A stretch of DNA of 54,020 nucleotides from JALZVT01 sp039029135 (GTDB taxonomy: Bacteria > Pseudomonadota > Gammaproteobacteria > Pseudomonadales > Azotimanducaceae). The DNA is taken from NCBI GenBank assembly GCA_039029135.1, contig JBCCGT010000030.1, positions 1 to 54,020 of the forward strand, written 5' to 3'. Each line of letters starts with the position of its first letter. Position 1 is the first letter of the stretch. This document shows positions 26,578-34,498 of this stretch, in pieces. Position numbers and translations under genes: made by a program. Below the pieces are notes generated by a model. That model worked only from the letters and a program-made list of their open reading frames with translations, did not search any database and was not told where the DNA came from.

Positions 26578-27692
26578 GGTCGCTGCCTCAGAAATCCGGC
26601 CTGGCGTTCGAGCGCCGCGCTCGCATCGGCGACCAGTTCGTCCATCACCGCCTGCACCGGCCGGATGCGATCGAAGTAGCCGATGCTCTGCCCCGCCCCG
26701 GAATGGATGAGTGGCTCAATGTCGTGCTCATCAATCGCGCCCAGCAGGTCGCCGACCAGCACGTCCTGAAACGGCATCTTCAGGGGCTCGGGCGCGCCCG
26801 GACGCTCCCACGCTTCGCTCCAGCCCGTGCGTATCTGGCGAAACGTCTTGCCGCTCTCTGAGCGCGTGATGACCGTGTCGCCGCTGCCCGCCGCCGCGAG
26901 CTTGCGCGCCGCCACGGGGTGCATGTGGTCCTGATGTTCCTCGGTCAAAAGCCACGCGGTACCCATCCAGACGCCGGCGGCGCCCATGGCCAGCGCGGCG
27001 GCGATGTGGCGACCGGTCGCCACGCCACCGGCCGCCAGCACCGGGATGTCGCCCGCGGCGTCGACGATCTGCGGCACCAGCGAGTAGGTGCCGATCGGAC
27101 CGGTGTGCGCGCCGGCGTCGTAGCCCTGCGCCACAAGAATCTCGACGCCGGCGGCACGGGAGCGCTCGACGTGGTGCGGCGCGCCGATGAGCGCGAGCGT
27201 CGTCTTGCCGCGGCGTTTGGCCTCGCTGATCGCGTCCGGCGGTGCGCCGATGCCGCACGCGAAGAGATCGACGTCGGATGTGAGCACGGCGTGTAGCTGT
27301 TCTTGCTCGATCTCGGCGCTGCGAATGAAGCGGGTGCGCATGCCCGGCTCGGTCGCCTCGGGGACCGCATACTCCTCGATCAGATCATCGACGAACCGCT
27401 TGTGCTCGACCGGAATCTCGGCCTCGATCTCCGCGCGAGAATTGTGTTCGGGCATGCCAGGCGGCAACACCAGGTCGACGCCGAACGGTCGGTCGCCGAC
27501 CAGTTCTTTGAGCTGCGCGAGCTCCGCTTCGATCTCCTCCGGAAAACGGCGGGTCGCGCCGTATACGCCCAGACCGCCGGCCTTACAGATCGCTGCGACG
27601 GCGTGCACCGAGTGCGCAAAACCGAAGATCGGATAATCGATACCGAGCTGCTCGCAGATCGGGGTCCAGACGGTGGCGGCGGTTGAGGCCAT
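26574..27692 (-). CDS. Nitronate monooxygenase family protein (NMO/2-nitropropane dioxygenase)
   Basis: A 372-residue FMN TIM-barrel enzyme oxidising nitronates or acting as an enoyl-reductase-like relative. Segments: LGIDYPIFGFAHSVHAVAAI at the start, GGLGVYGA near residue 40, FACGIGAPPDAISEAKRRGK, GYDAGAHTGPIGTYSLVPQI (phosphate/FMN site), and PVLAAGGVATGRHIAAALAM then GAAGVWMGTAWLL. The last part (PVQAVMDELVADASAALERQ) is helical. ATG 27692 is preceded by GGAGAG; the ORF runs on 35 codons upstream but without protein-like composition. Stop overlaps the DUF418 start. Confidence 0.9.
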   Translation of the reverse strand: MASTAATVWTPICEQLGIDYPIFGFAHSVHAVAAICKAGGLGVYGATRRFPEEIEAELAQLKELVGDRPFGVDLVLPPGMPEHNSRAEIEAEIPVEHKRFVDDLIEEYAVPEATEPGMRTRFIRSAEIEQEQLHAVLTSDVDLFACGIGAPPDAISEAKRRGKTTLALIGAPHHVERSRAAGVEILVAQGYDAGAHTGPIGTYSLVPQIVDAAGDIPVLAAGGVATGRHIAAALAMGAAGVWMGTAWLLTEEHQDHMHPVAARKLAAAGSGDTVITRSESGKTFRQIRTGWSEAWERPGAPEPLKMPFQDVLVGDLLGAIDEHDIEPLIHSGAGQSIGYFDRIRPVQAVMDELVADASAALERQAGFLRQRP

Positions 27693-27795
27693 GCGCTCTC
27701 CGAGACGACGTTCGTTGCCGGTATTTAGCCACAAGCGCGGTACCCCGACACACCCAAGCACACTACACTGCGCTGAGAATGGCGGAGACCAACGC

Positions 27796-28326
27796 ATGCC
27801 GAACGCACCCGAAGTAACGCTGCGGCCAGAACAAGCAGCAGATCAACCCGCTATCCACGCGCTGACCCAGCGCGCGTTCGCGGACATGCCCTACGCGGAC
27901 GGCGACGAGCAGGAAGTCGTGGATCGGCTGCGCCGCGTCGGCGCGCTGACCCTGTCGCTGGTCGCGTGGGAACGCTCCGCCGCGGGCGAGCAGCTCGTCG
28001 GCCAGGTCACGCTATCACCGGCCGTGTGCGACGACGGTTCGGCGCCCTGGTTCGCGCTGGGCCCGATATCGGTAGAGCCGGCGCGTCAGAGCCTCGGCAT
28101 CGGCGGTCAGCTCATGCGCGCGGCACTCGACGACCTGCGTGGCCGCGGCGCGCTCGGCTGCATCCTGACCGGCAATCCGGCCTACTACGAGCGCTTCGGT
28201 TTTGTGGTGTCGCCGGAGCTCGCGCCGACGAACGAGCCGGGCGAGTACTTCATGCTGCACCAGTTGGGCACGACTAAACCGGCGGGCCGCTTTCGTTTTC
28301 ATCGCGCCTTTTATGAGGCGCTATGA
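27796..28326 (+). CDS. GNAT family N-acetyltransferase
   Basis: A 176-residue acetyltransferase of the GNAT fold. LRPEQAADQPAIHALTQRAF is the N-terminal strand/helix, SVEPARQSLGIGGQLMRAAL carries the acetyl-CoA pyrophosphate-binding R/Q-x2-G-x-G segment, and GCILTGNPAYYERFGFVVSP is the common C-terminal motif of the YhbS-like branch. A GGAGACC ribosome-binding site stands 8 bases before ATG 27796. Substrate unknown; divergent from the nitronate monooxygenase gene. Confidence 0.9.
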   Translation: MPNAPEVTLRPEQAADQPAIHALTQRAFADMPYADGDEQEVVDRLRRVGALTLSLVAWERSAAGEQLVGQVTLSPAVCDDGSAPWFALGPISVEPARQSLGIGGQLMRAALDDLRGRGALGCILTGNPAYYERFGFVVSPELAPTNEPGEYFMLHQLGTTKPAGRFRFHRAFYEAL

Positions 28327-28365
28327 GGCATGCAGCGCTATGCGGCGTCGCCCGAATGGCGACGA

Positions 28366-28737
28366 TCACGCTAGCCCGAGATAACCCAGTACCGCCATCG
28401 GCAGAAAGAGTACCCACTGCGGCAGCTCCACGACCTTCAGGCCGGAATGCCACCAGAGCGCGATGTTCCAAACGCTAAACAGCGCGGCGAGCGCGACCGC
28501 CGCCGCCGCGAGATCGGTCGACGCGAGTCCCGCGGCGGGTAGCGCAAAACAGACCGCCATGAAACCGATGACGATCGTCACAATGTGCCAGCAGTAGTAG
28601 TTGGTGTACTTGGGCTCCGGCGCGAGGTCACTGTCGAGCAGCGGCTGAGCCGCCGTGCGACCGCCGCCGAAGACGTGAACCAGCAGCGTAAAGGCGGCGA
28701 GCGCCGCCGCGCTGTAGAGCCACAGCGATGCCGTCAT
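28366..28737 (-). CDS. Small membrane protein, unidentified
   Basis: A 123-residue protein with four hydrophobic segments: LWLYSAAALAAFTLLVHVFG, the span WHIVTIVIGFMAVCFALPAA, a central LAAAAVALAALFSVWNIALW and WVLFLPMAVLGYLGLA. Conserved-looking polar residues lie at the ends (HVFGGGR, NYYCWH and ALWWHSG). A GAGGAG ribosome-binding site precedes the ATG. I do not recognise the family. Convergent with the GNAT gene, whose stop is 39 bases away. Confidence 0.75.
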   Translation of the reverse strand: MTASLWLYSAAALAAFTLLVHVFGGGRTAAQPLLDSDLAPEPKYTNYYCWHIVTIVIGFMAVCFALPAAGLASTDLAAAAVALAALFSVWNIALWWHSGLKVVELPQWVLFLPMAVLGYLGLA

Positions 28738-28877
28738 GGGCTATTCTCCTCGTCCATCGAGACTCTCTTAACCAGCCGGAACTGAATTCGAGGGTTTTGC
28801 ACGCGCGGAAGCTCCGAGCCAACACCAGCGTCGCGACTGATCCTAGCCCATGGGTCGCAACGCCACGCGTCGGCGCA

Positions 28878-29843
28878 TCAGTCCAGCGAGCGCAAAAACT
28901 CGATGATTGCCGCGTTGGTGGCCTCGGGTGCCTCCTGCTGCACCCAGTGCCCCACGTCGGGGATCACCGTCACCCCGCGCAGGTCGGGAATGACCGCACT
29001 CATGCCCGCCTGCAAAGCGGCCTGGTCGGCACCGTTGATCACCATGTCCTCGCTGCCAGCGATGAACGCGGCGGGGATCTTCTGAATCGGATCGACGTCG
29101 GCCATCAGGGACCAGTTCGCGTCGAAGTTGCGGTAGTAGTTCACGCCGCCGCGAAAGCCGGCTCGCTCAAACTCACCGACGTAGTAGTCGACGTCTTCAG
29201 CCGTCAACCACGCCGCGAGTTCCTTGGGCGCACCAATCCGATCGACGAAACCGCCGGCGCTGCGCAGGGGATCCGTGATCAGCGGTTCATCCCGCGGCGT
29301 ATCGGGCGAGGTGTACATCCGCTCGATCAGGTCACGCGGGCGCGAGTCGTACTCGGCCTCGGCCACGCCGCCGGGTTCGTTGTGATACAGAATGTAGAAG
29401 AAGTTGTCGCCATGCATGGCCTTGAACAGAGTCGTCAGTGACGTCTCGCCCCGCGGCCAGTAGGGCACGCTGAGACCGACCACGCCGTTGAAGCGCTGCG
29501 GATGCAGCAGCGCCGCATGCCAGACAGCGTTAGCCCCCCAGTCGTGCCCAACCAGCGTCGGTCGCGCCGCGCCGAAGTGGTCCGCGAGCCCAACCAGGTC
29601 TGCCGCCAGGTGATCGACGCGATAGTCGGCCACGTCGGGCGGTGCGTCCGTGTCGCCATAGCCGCGCATGTCCGGCGCGATCGCGTGATACCCGGCATCC
29701 GCAAGCGCCGTTAACTGATGGCGCCAGGAATACCAGGACTCGGGCCAACCGTGCGCGAGGATCACGAGCGGACCGCTGCCGGCCTCCGCCACGCGCATCT
29801 TGAGGCCGTTGCTGCTGACTGTGCTGAAGGTGATGGTGTTCAT
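28878..29843 (-). CDS. Alpha/beta hydrolase, soluble epoxide hydrolase-like
   Basis: A 321-residue alpha/beta hydrolase. HGWPESWYSW at residues 31-40 is the oxyanion/H-G-W-P motif of epoxide hydrolases, GHDWGA holds the nucleophile Asp101, GYGDTDAPP is the typical following segment, and His299 in VGHWVQQEAPE is the catalytic base. An Asp nucleophile (not Ser) rules out a classical esterase. YYRNFDANW and FYILYHNEPG in the cap region carry Tyr residues that could hold the epoxide. No signal peptide. Located alone, adjacent to an unrelated exported protein. Confidence 0.9.
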   Translation of the reverse strand: MNTITFSTVSSNGLKMRVAEAGSGPLVILAHGWPESWYSWRHQLTALADAGYHAIAPDMRGYGDTDAPPDVADYRVDHLAADLVGLADHFGAARPTLVGHDWGANAVWHAALLHPQRFNGVVGLSVPYWPRGETSLTTLFKAMHGDNFFYILYHNEPGGVAEAEYDSRPRDLIERMYTSPDTPRDEPLITDPLRSAGGFVDRIGAPKELAAWLTAEDVDYYVGEFERAGFRGGVNYYRNFDANWSLMADVDPIQKIPAAFIAGSEDMVINGADQAALQAGMSAVIPDLRGVTVIPDVGHWVQQEAPEATNAAIIEFLRSLD

Positions 29844-30012
29844 GCCCCGACCCTATCACCCAGGGCGCGCGGCTTCATCCCGGGCAAGACCCCGCCGAAT
29901 ACACCCCGCTATGCAAACCCGGTGGGATAGCTGAGCAGCGCCATGCACTGATATAGGGAACCGCACGCTGAAGAAACACAGCCTGCCCACACACTTCGCA
30001 AGGACGACACCC

Positions 30013-30891
30013 ATGCACAGCAATCGATTCGGACTCTTCGCACTCTTCGTAGCATTGACTCAAAGCCCTATGGCCGCAGCGGATGATCCGCTCGCGACGC
30101 GCGGCGGCGCCTCGACCAGTCGCGCCGAGGCGCTGTGCGAGACCCCATGGGAGAATCACGGCGTCTATGACACGACGATCGTCTACGGCATCGACGAGGT
30201 AGTGCCGCCCGACGAGGGCCCCTTCCTGGACATGGACCCCGAGCGCAACACGCTTGAGTACCGCGAGCGTGCCTTCAAGTTTCTGCGCGACTACTTCGGC
30301 ACCGAGTTTGACGTCAACGTCGCCGGCCAGCAGTTCGCGTTCGACGACATGGGCCGCGGCGTCTTGATGTGGCCCCTGAAGACCGGCGTGGGATCGACGC
30401 ACCAGGTCTACGCGGTCGACGCTCAGCACGTACCGCGCATGCGCGGCAAGTTTCCGCTGACCCGCGTCGCACTGCGCGACGACGGCTATTTCGTGTTTGT
30501 CGGCGCGGAGGGCTTCACCGTGCACGGCGAGTATGGCGGCGAGGACGGCGTCGAGCTGCCACCCGGTACGATTTTCCTCGCCGGCGAGTATCGAATGTTC
30601 GACGGCAAGGATCGGCTCGTCGACACGCTGCGCTACTTCTCGCGCATTCCGTCGCTGTCGGTGTTCGATCCCGGCGCGCCGGTGCCCACCCAACTCATCA
30701 CCATCTCGTGTGACATCGAGAGCGACCTGTTCGGCACCGGCCAGGTACGCGGCATCGGCTCGCTGGCGGTGCAGCCAGACGGCTCGAGCGATCTCGACTT
30801 CCGCTACGTCATGCATTTCCCGACGCGGCTCGGCGACGCGGAGCAGGCGGGCAAGCGCTGCAACACCCTGCGCGCGCCGCGCGGCCGCTGA
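30013..30891 (+). CDS. Exported protein of unknown function
   Basis: A 292-residue protein with a signal peptide (FGLFALFVALTQSPMAAA, cut near AAA-DDP). It then has two Cys (ALCETPWENHG and TISCDIESDLFG, plus a late GKRCNTLR), a duplicated-looking beta-strand pattern, and segments such as MDMDPERNTLEYRERAFKFL, QFAFDDMGRGVLMWPLKTGV, and GVELPPGTIFLAGEYRMFDG. I see no known catalytic motif. AAGGAC lies before the start. A periplasmic or secreted role is all that can be said. It is convergent with the second GGT gene. Confidence 0.7.
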   Translation: MHSNRFGLFALFVALTQSPMAAADDPLATRGGASTSRAEALCETPWENHGVYDTTIVYGIDEVVPPDEGPFLDMDPERNTLEYRERAFKFLRDYFGTEFDVNVAGQQFAFDDMGRGVLMWPLKTGVGSTHQVYAVDAQHVPRMRGKFPLTRVALRDDGYFVFVGAEGFTVHGEYGGEDGVELPPGTIFLAGEYRMFDGKDRLVDTLRYFSRIPSLSVFDPGAPVPTQLITISCDIESDLFGTGQVRGIGSLAVQPDGSSDLDFRYVMHFPTRLGDAEQAGKRCNTLRAPRGR

Positions 30892-30934
30892 AGACAAGGG
30901 CTCAGACCGGGACGGCGACCGGAGGGAACCTATG

Positions 30935-30956
30935 CGGCCTGTGCGAGAGCAGGCCG
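30935..30956 (-). terminator. Hairpin immediately after the second GGT stop codon
   Basis: CGGCCTG and CAGGCCG form a perfect 7-bp stem with an 8-base loop, starting right after the TAA of the minus-strand GGT gene and lying between two convergent genes (the other ends at 30891). No T-run follows on either strand, so it is only a candidate terminator or transcript-end stabiliser. Confidence 0.4.
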
Positions 30957-32759
30957 TTAGTCGGCTGATCGCGCGCTGGCAGCCGGCCCGACGTCGCCGA
31001 TAGCCACCGGCAGCGCCAGCGCACCGGGTCGTCTGGGGTCGGCCGCGCCGAAGAACAGTCCGTCGCGCACCCTGATGGTCTGCGTGCTGCCCATCGACGC
31101 CTGCCGCTGGACCTCGTGGCCCCGCTCATCGAGCAGTTCGACGGTGTCGACCCCGACGCCCGGCTCGACGGTCAGCGGCTGGGAGCGCCACGGCTGATGC
31201 ACGCGCGGCGCGTGGGTCGCCTCCGCGACGTTCAGGTCGTAGTCGATGACGTTCACCAACAGCTGCAGGATCACGTTGATGATGCGGCCCCCGCCAGGCG
31301 AGCCGGTCACGAGCTCCAGATCGCCCGCGGCGTCGAACACCAGCGTCGGCGTCATGGTCGACATCATGCGCTTGCCCGGTCGATGCGCATTGGCGTGTCC
31401 GGGATCGGCATAGCTGAAGTTGCGCATCTGGTTGTCGAGCAGGATGCCGGTGTCGCCCGCGATGTAGCCGCCGCCGAAGGAGTAGCCAAGCGTATAGGTG
31501 GTCGAGACCGCGTTGCCCCAGCGATCCACGACCGAGTAGTGGGTCGTGTCCCGGCTCTCCTTCGCGTTTCCCGCGCCTGGCCCCGTCGACGCCCCGGCGT
31601 GCAGCGGTCGTATGTCGCTGACGCGGGCGGCTCGCTGCAGATCGATTCGCGCCGCCAGGCGATCGGCGACGCGCGCTGACAGTGATTCGGCGACCGGCAC
31701 GCTGACAAAATCCGGGTCGCCGATGCCGAAACGTCGATTCGCGGCCCCGAACTTCATGACCTCCGCGAGCAGATGCACGCTGGCCGCGCTGCCCTGGGGA
31801 TAACGCGCCAGATCGAAGCACTGCAACACGTTGAGCATCTGCAGCAGCGTGACCCCGCCACCGCTAACCGGTGGCATCGCAACCACGCGCCTATCGCGAT
31901 AGGCGACCGCGAGCGGCTGGCGCTCGCGCACGCGGTAGTCGCGCAGATCGGCCATAGCGATGTGCCCGCCGTCCGCCTGCACGGCAGCTACCAGGCGTCG
32001 TGCGAGCGCGCCGCTGTAGAACGTCGCAGCGCCCTCGCGGGCGATCGCCGACAGCGAGGCCGCAAGCGCGGGCTGTTTCCAGACGCTGCCCACCCTGTAG
32101 GTCTGATCCGTCGCGGGATCGAAGAACACCGCGCGGCTCGATGCTATGCCGCCGAACACCTGCGCCTCGGCGGCGAGCGCTGTGGCGAGATCGTGAGTGA
32201 CGACGATGCCGTCCGCTGCCAGCCGTATCGCCGGCGCCAGCAGGTCCGGCCAGGGCAGGCTGCCGCCGCGACGCCAGGCCTCAAACAGACCAGCCACGGT
32301 GCCCGGCACGCCCGCCCCCTGTGCGCCGAACTTCAGCCGCCCGGTGTCGACGCCGCCAGCGGCATCACGATAGTTGTCCGGGTCGAACGCGGCGGGTGCG
32401 GCCGATCGAAAGTCGAGCGCGACGACCGGCTGGCCGGGCTGGTACAGGAGCGAGAAGCCGCTGCCACCGATGTTGCCCGCGCGCGGCAGCGTGACGGCGA
32501 GCGCAAAGCCCATTGCGACTGACGCATCGATCGCGTTACCGCCGGCGACAAGGATAGCGCGCCCGACCTCGCTCGCGGCCGCGTTCTGGCTGACCACCAT
32601 GCCGCCCGTGCCCACAACGGGATGAACGATGGCGTCGTAGCGCAGGACGGCGGACGGCGGAGCGCCGGTCGCCTTAGGTATTTGCGACGATTCCGGCGCT
32701 TCGGACACGGCCGCACAGCCGCCGAGCAGGAGCAGCAGCGTCGCGGACGCGCACCTCAT
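30957..32759 (-). CDS. ggt: Gamma-glutamyltranspeptidase (GGT), predicted lipoprotein
   Basis: A 600-residue Ntn-hydrolase that transfers or hydrolyses gamma-glutamyl groups (glutathione and gamma-Glu peptides). Start MRCASATLLLLLGGC is a lipoprotein signal with LLGGC lipobox. YDAIVHPVVGTGGMVVSQNA opens the large subunit, and GNIGGSGFSLLYQP follows. Auto-cleavage is expected before the catalytic Thr in RDTTHYSVVD, and GSPGG in VTGSPGGGRIINVI is a conserved small-subunit motif. The ATG overlaps the TGA of the upstream GGT gene by ATGA, so the two are translationally coupled. Together with the TonB receptor it suggests periplasmic processing of gamma-glutamyl compounds. Confidence 0.92.
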   Translation of the reverse strand: MRCASATLLLLLGGCAAVSEAPESSQIPKATGAPPSAVLRYDAIVHPVVGTGGMVVSQNAAASEVGRAILVAGGNAIDASVAMGFALAVTLPRAGNIGGSGFSLLYQPGQPVVALDFRSAAPAAFDPDNYRDAAGGVDTGRLKFGAQGAGVPGTVAGLFEAWRRGGSLPWPDLLAPAIRLAADGIVVTHDLATALAAEAQVFGGIASSRAVFFDPATDQTYRVGSVWKQPALAASLSAIAREGAATFYSGALARRLVAAVQADGGHIAMADLRDYRVRERQPLAVAYRDRRVVAMPPVSGGGVTLLQMLNVLQCFDLARYPQGSAASVHLLAEVMKFGAANRRFGIGDPDFVSVPVAESLSARVADRLAARIDLQRAARVSDIRPLHAGASTGPGAGNAKESRDTTHYSVVDRWGNAVSTTYTLGYSFGGGYIAGDTGILLDNQMRNFSYADPGHANAHRPGKRMMSTMTPTLVFDAAGDLELVTGSPGGGRIINVILQLLVNVIDYDLNVAEATHAPRVHQPWRSQPLTVEPGVGVDTVELLDERGHEVQRQASMGSTQTIRVRDGLFFGAADPRRPGALALPVAIGDVGPAASARSAD

Positions 32760-34498
32760 CGCGCGGCCTCCGCCGCGACGGCGCCGGCATCGGGTCGGCG
32801 CGGATCGGCGGCGCCGAGAAACAGCGCGCCGTCCCACGCAATCGACTGCACGCTGCCCATCGCGTTGCCGGCCTCCAGGGGATGGCCGAGCGCACGCAGC
32901 CGGTCCAGGGTGTCCGGGTTAACCCCGCGCTCGTAGCGTAGCCGGTCGGGCAGCCACTGGTGATGAATGCGCGGCGCAAACACAGCCTCGGCGACGTTGT
33001 CGCCGAAGACCAGCACCTGCACCACGTTCTGCAGCACGGCATTGATGATGCGACTGCCGCCGGGCGAGCCGGTCGCCAGCACCGCCCTACCATCGCGCAG
33101 CACCAGCGTCGGCGTCATCGCCGACAGCGGCCGCTTGCCGGGCGCCACGGCGTTGGCGAGGCCGGTCACGAGCCCGAAGGCATCCGGCTCGCCCGCCTTG
33201 GCGGAGAAGTCCGTCATCTCGTTGTTGAGCAGGAAACCGGCGCCAGGCACCGCGCGCCCGTTGCCGAACGAAAAATTCAGCGTGTACGTCAGCGCGACCG
33301 CGTTGCCGCGCGCGTCCATTACCGACAGGTGCGTCGTGTCCGGACTCTCGGGCGGCGCGGGCGTGCCCGGTCGAATCTCGGCGGCCGGCGTGGCCCGATC
33401 CAGCGAGATCGTGGCGGCCAGCGCCGCTGCGTATTGGCGGCTGGTGAGCCAATCGACGGGCACGGTGTGAAAGTCCGGATCGCCCAGATGCGCGCTGCGG
33501 TCCGCGTAGGCGCGCTTCATGGTCTCTGCCAGCACGTGCAGCACTCGTGCCGAGCCGGCGCCCCAGTCTTGCAGCGGAAAGTGGTCCAGTACGTTCAACA
33601 TCTGCACGAGATGCACGCCACCCGAACTGGGCGGCGGCATCGACACGATCCGGTGACCGCGGAAGCGGCCCTCCACCGGCGGCCGCTCGATCACGCGGTA
33701 GCCATCAAGATCGGCCTGGCTGATCAGGCCGCCGTCGCGCCGCATCTCGGCCAGCAGGCGTTCGGCCACCCAGCCGGAGTAGAACCCGTCGATACCCTCG
33801 GCCGCGATCGCCTCCAGCGTGCGGGCGAGATCGGGCTGTCGAAAACGCTCGCCCGGAGCGTAACCCGAGCCGTCGGGCTTGAAGAACAGCGCCGTCGTAT
33901 AGGGATCGCGGTTGAGGCGCTCGCGACGCGAGCGCAGCGCCTGCGCAAAATCGTAGCCGACGACGAAGCCGTCGCGAGCGAGCGCGATGGCGGGTTCGAC
34001 CAGCGTGCGCCAGGGTAGCGAGCCGTGCGCGCGCCAGGCGTGGGCCAGCCCCGCGACCGTGCCGGGCACGCCGGTTGCCTTGAGCGAGTACCGATAGCGT
34101 TCCTGATCGACGCGGCCGTCGGCGTCGACAAACATGGCAGGCGTTGCAGCGAGCGGCGCCTGTTCGCGAAAATCATAGGTCTCGGCGTCGGCCGCTCCGG
34201 CCTGGTGTACCAGCATGAAGCCGCCGCCACCCAGATTGCCCGCGCGGGGTAGTACCACGGCCAATGCAAACGCCGTGGCGACCGCGGCGTCTACTGCATT
34301 GCCGCCGGCAGCGAGCACGTCGGCGCCGACTCGACTCGCGGTGGCTCGCTGCGACACCACCATGCCGTGCGCCCCTTTCACCGGATGGTGCAGGGCGTCG
34401 TAGCGCAGGATGGCCTGCTGGGCGTGGCTAGTGCCCGACAGCGCGCCGACGAGCACGAGGCTCAGCAGCGCGACGCGCGCCGAGCTAGAACAGGTCAA
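32756..34498 (-). CDS. ggt: Gamma-glutamyltranspeptidase (GGT) with cleavable signal peptide
   Basis: A second, distinct GGT of 580 residues. The signal peptide is VALLSLVLVGALSGTSHA followed by QQA, with no lipobox, so this copy should be soluble in the periplasm or secreted. Large-subunit start: AILRYDALHHPVKGAHGMVV. The catalytic Thr lies in SPDTTHLSVMDARG, and ATGSPGGSRIINAV carries the GSPGG motif. The start is placed at TTG 34498 just before the signal peptide, overlapping the TonB-receptor stop by 14 bases; the frame is open to ATG 34549. Its TGA overlaps the second GGT start. A three-gene overlapping operon is thus clear. Confidence 0.9.
   Translation of the reverse strand: MTCSSSARVALLSLVLVGALSGTSHAQQAILRYDALHHPVKGAHGMVVSQRATASRVGADVLAAGGNAVDAAVATAFALAVVLPRAGNLGGGGFMLVHQAGAADAETYDFREQAPLAATPAMFVDADGRVDQERYRYSLKATGVPGTVAGLAHAWRAHGSLPWRTLVEPAIALARDGFVVGYDFAQALRSRRERLNRDPYTTALFFKPDGSGYAPGERFRQPDLARTLEAIAAEGIDGFYSGWVAERLLAEMRRDGGLISQADLDGYRVIERPPVEGRFRGHRIVSMPPPSSGGVHLVQMLNVLDHFPLQDWGAGSARVLHVLAETMKRAYADRSAHLGDPDFHTVPVDWLTSRQYAAALAATISLDRATPAAEIRPGTPAPPESPDTTHLSVMDARGNAVALTYTLNFSFGNGRAVPGAGFLLNNEMTDFSAKAGEPDAFGLVTGLANAVAPGKRPLSAMTPTLVLRDGRAVLATGSPGGSRIINAVLQNVVQVLVFGDNVAEAVFAPRIHHQWLPDRLRYERGVNPDTLDRLRALGHPLEAGNAMGSVQSIAWDGALFLGAADPRRPDAGAVAAEAAR

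Noticed and set aside
29875..30897. 340-residue minus-strand frame opposite the exported 292-residue protein
   Set aside because: No signal peptide or domain; the plus-strand protein has a clear signal peptide and ribosome-binding site.
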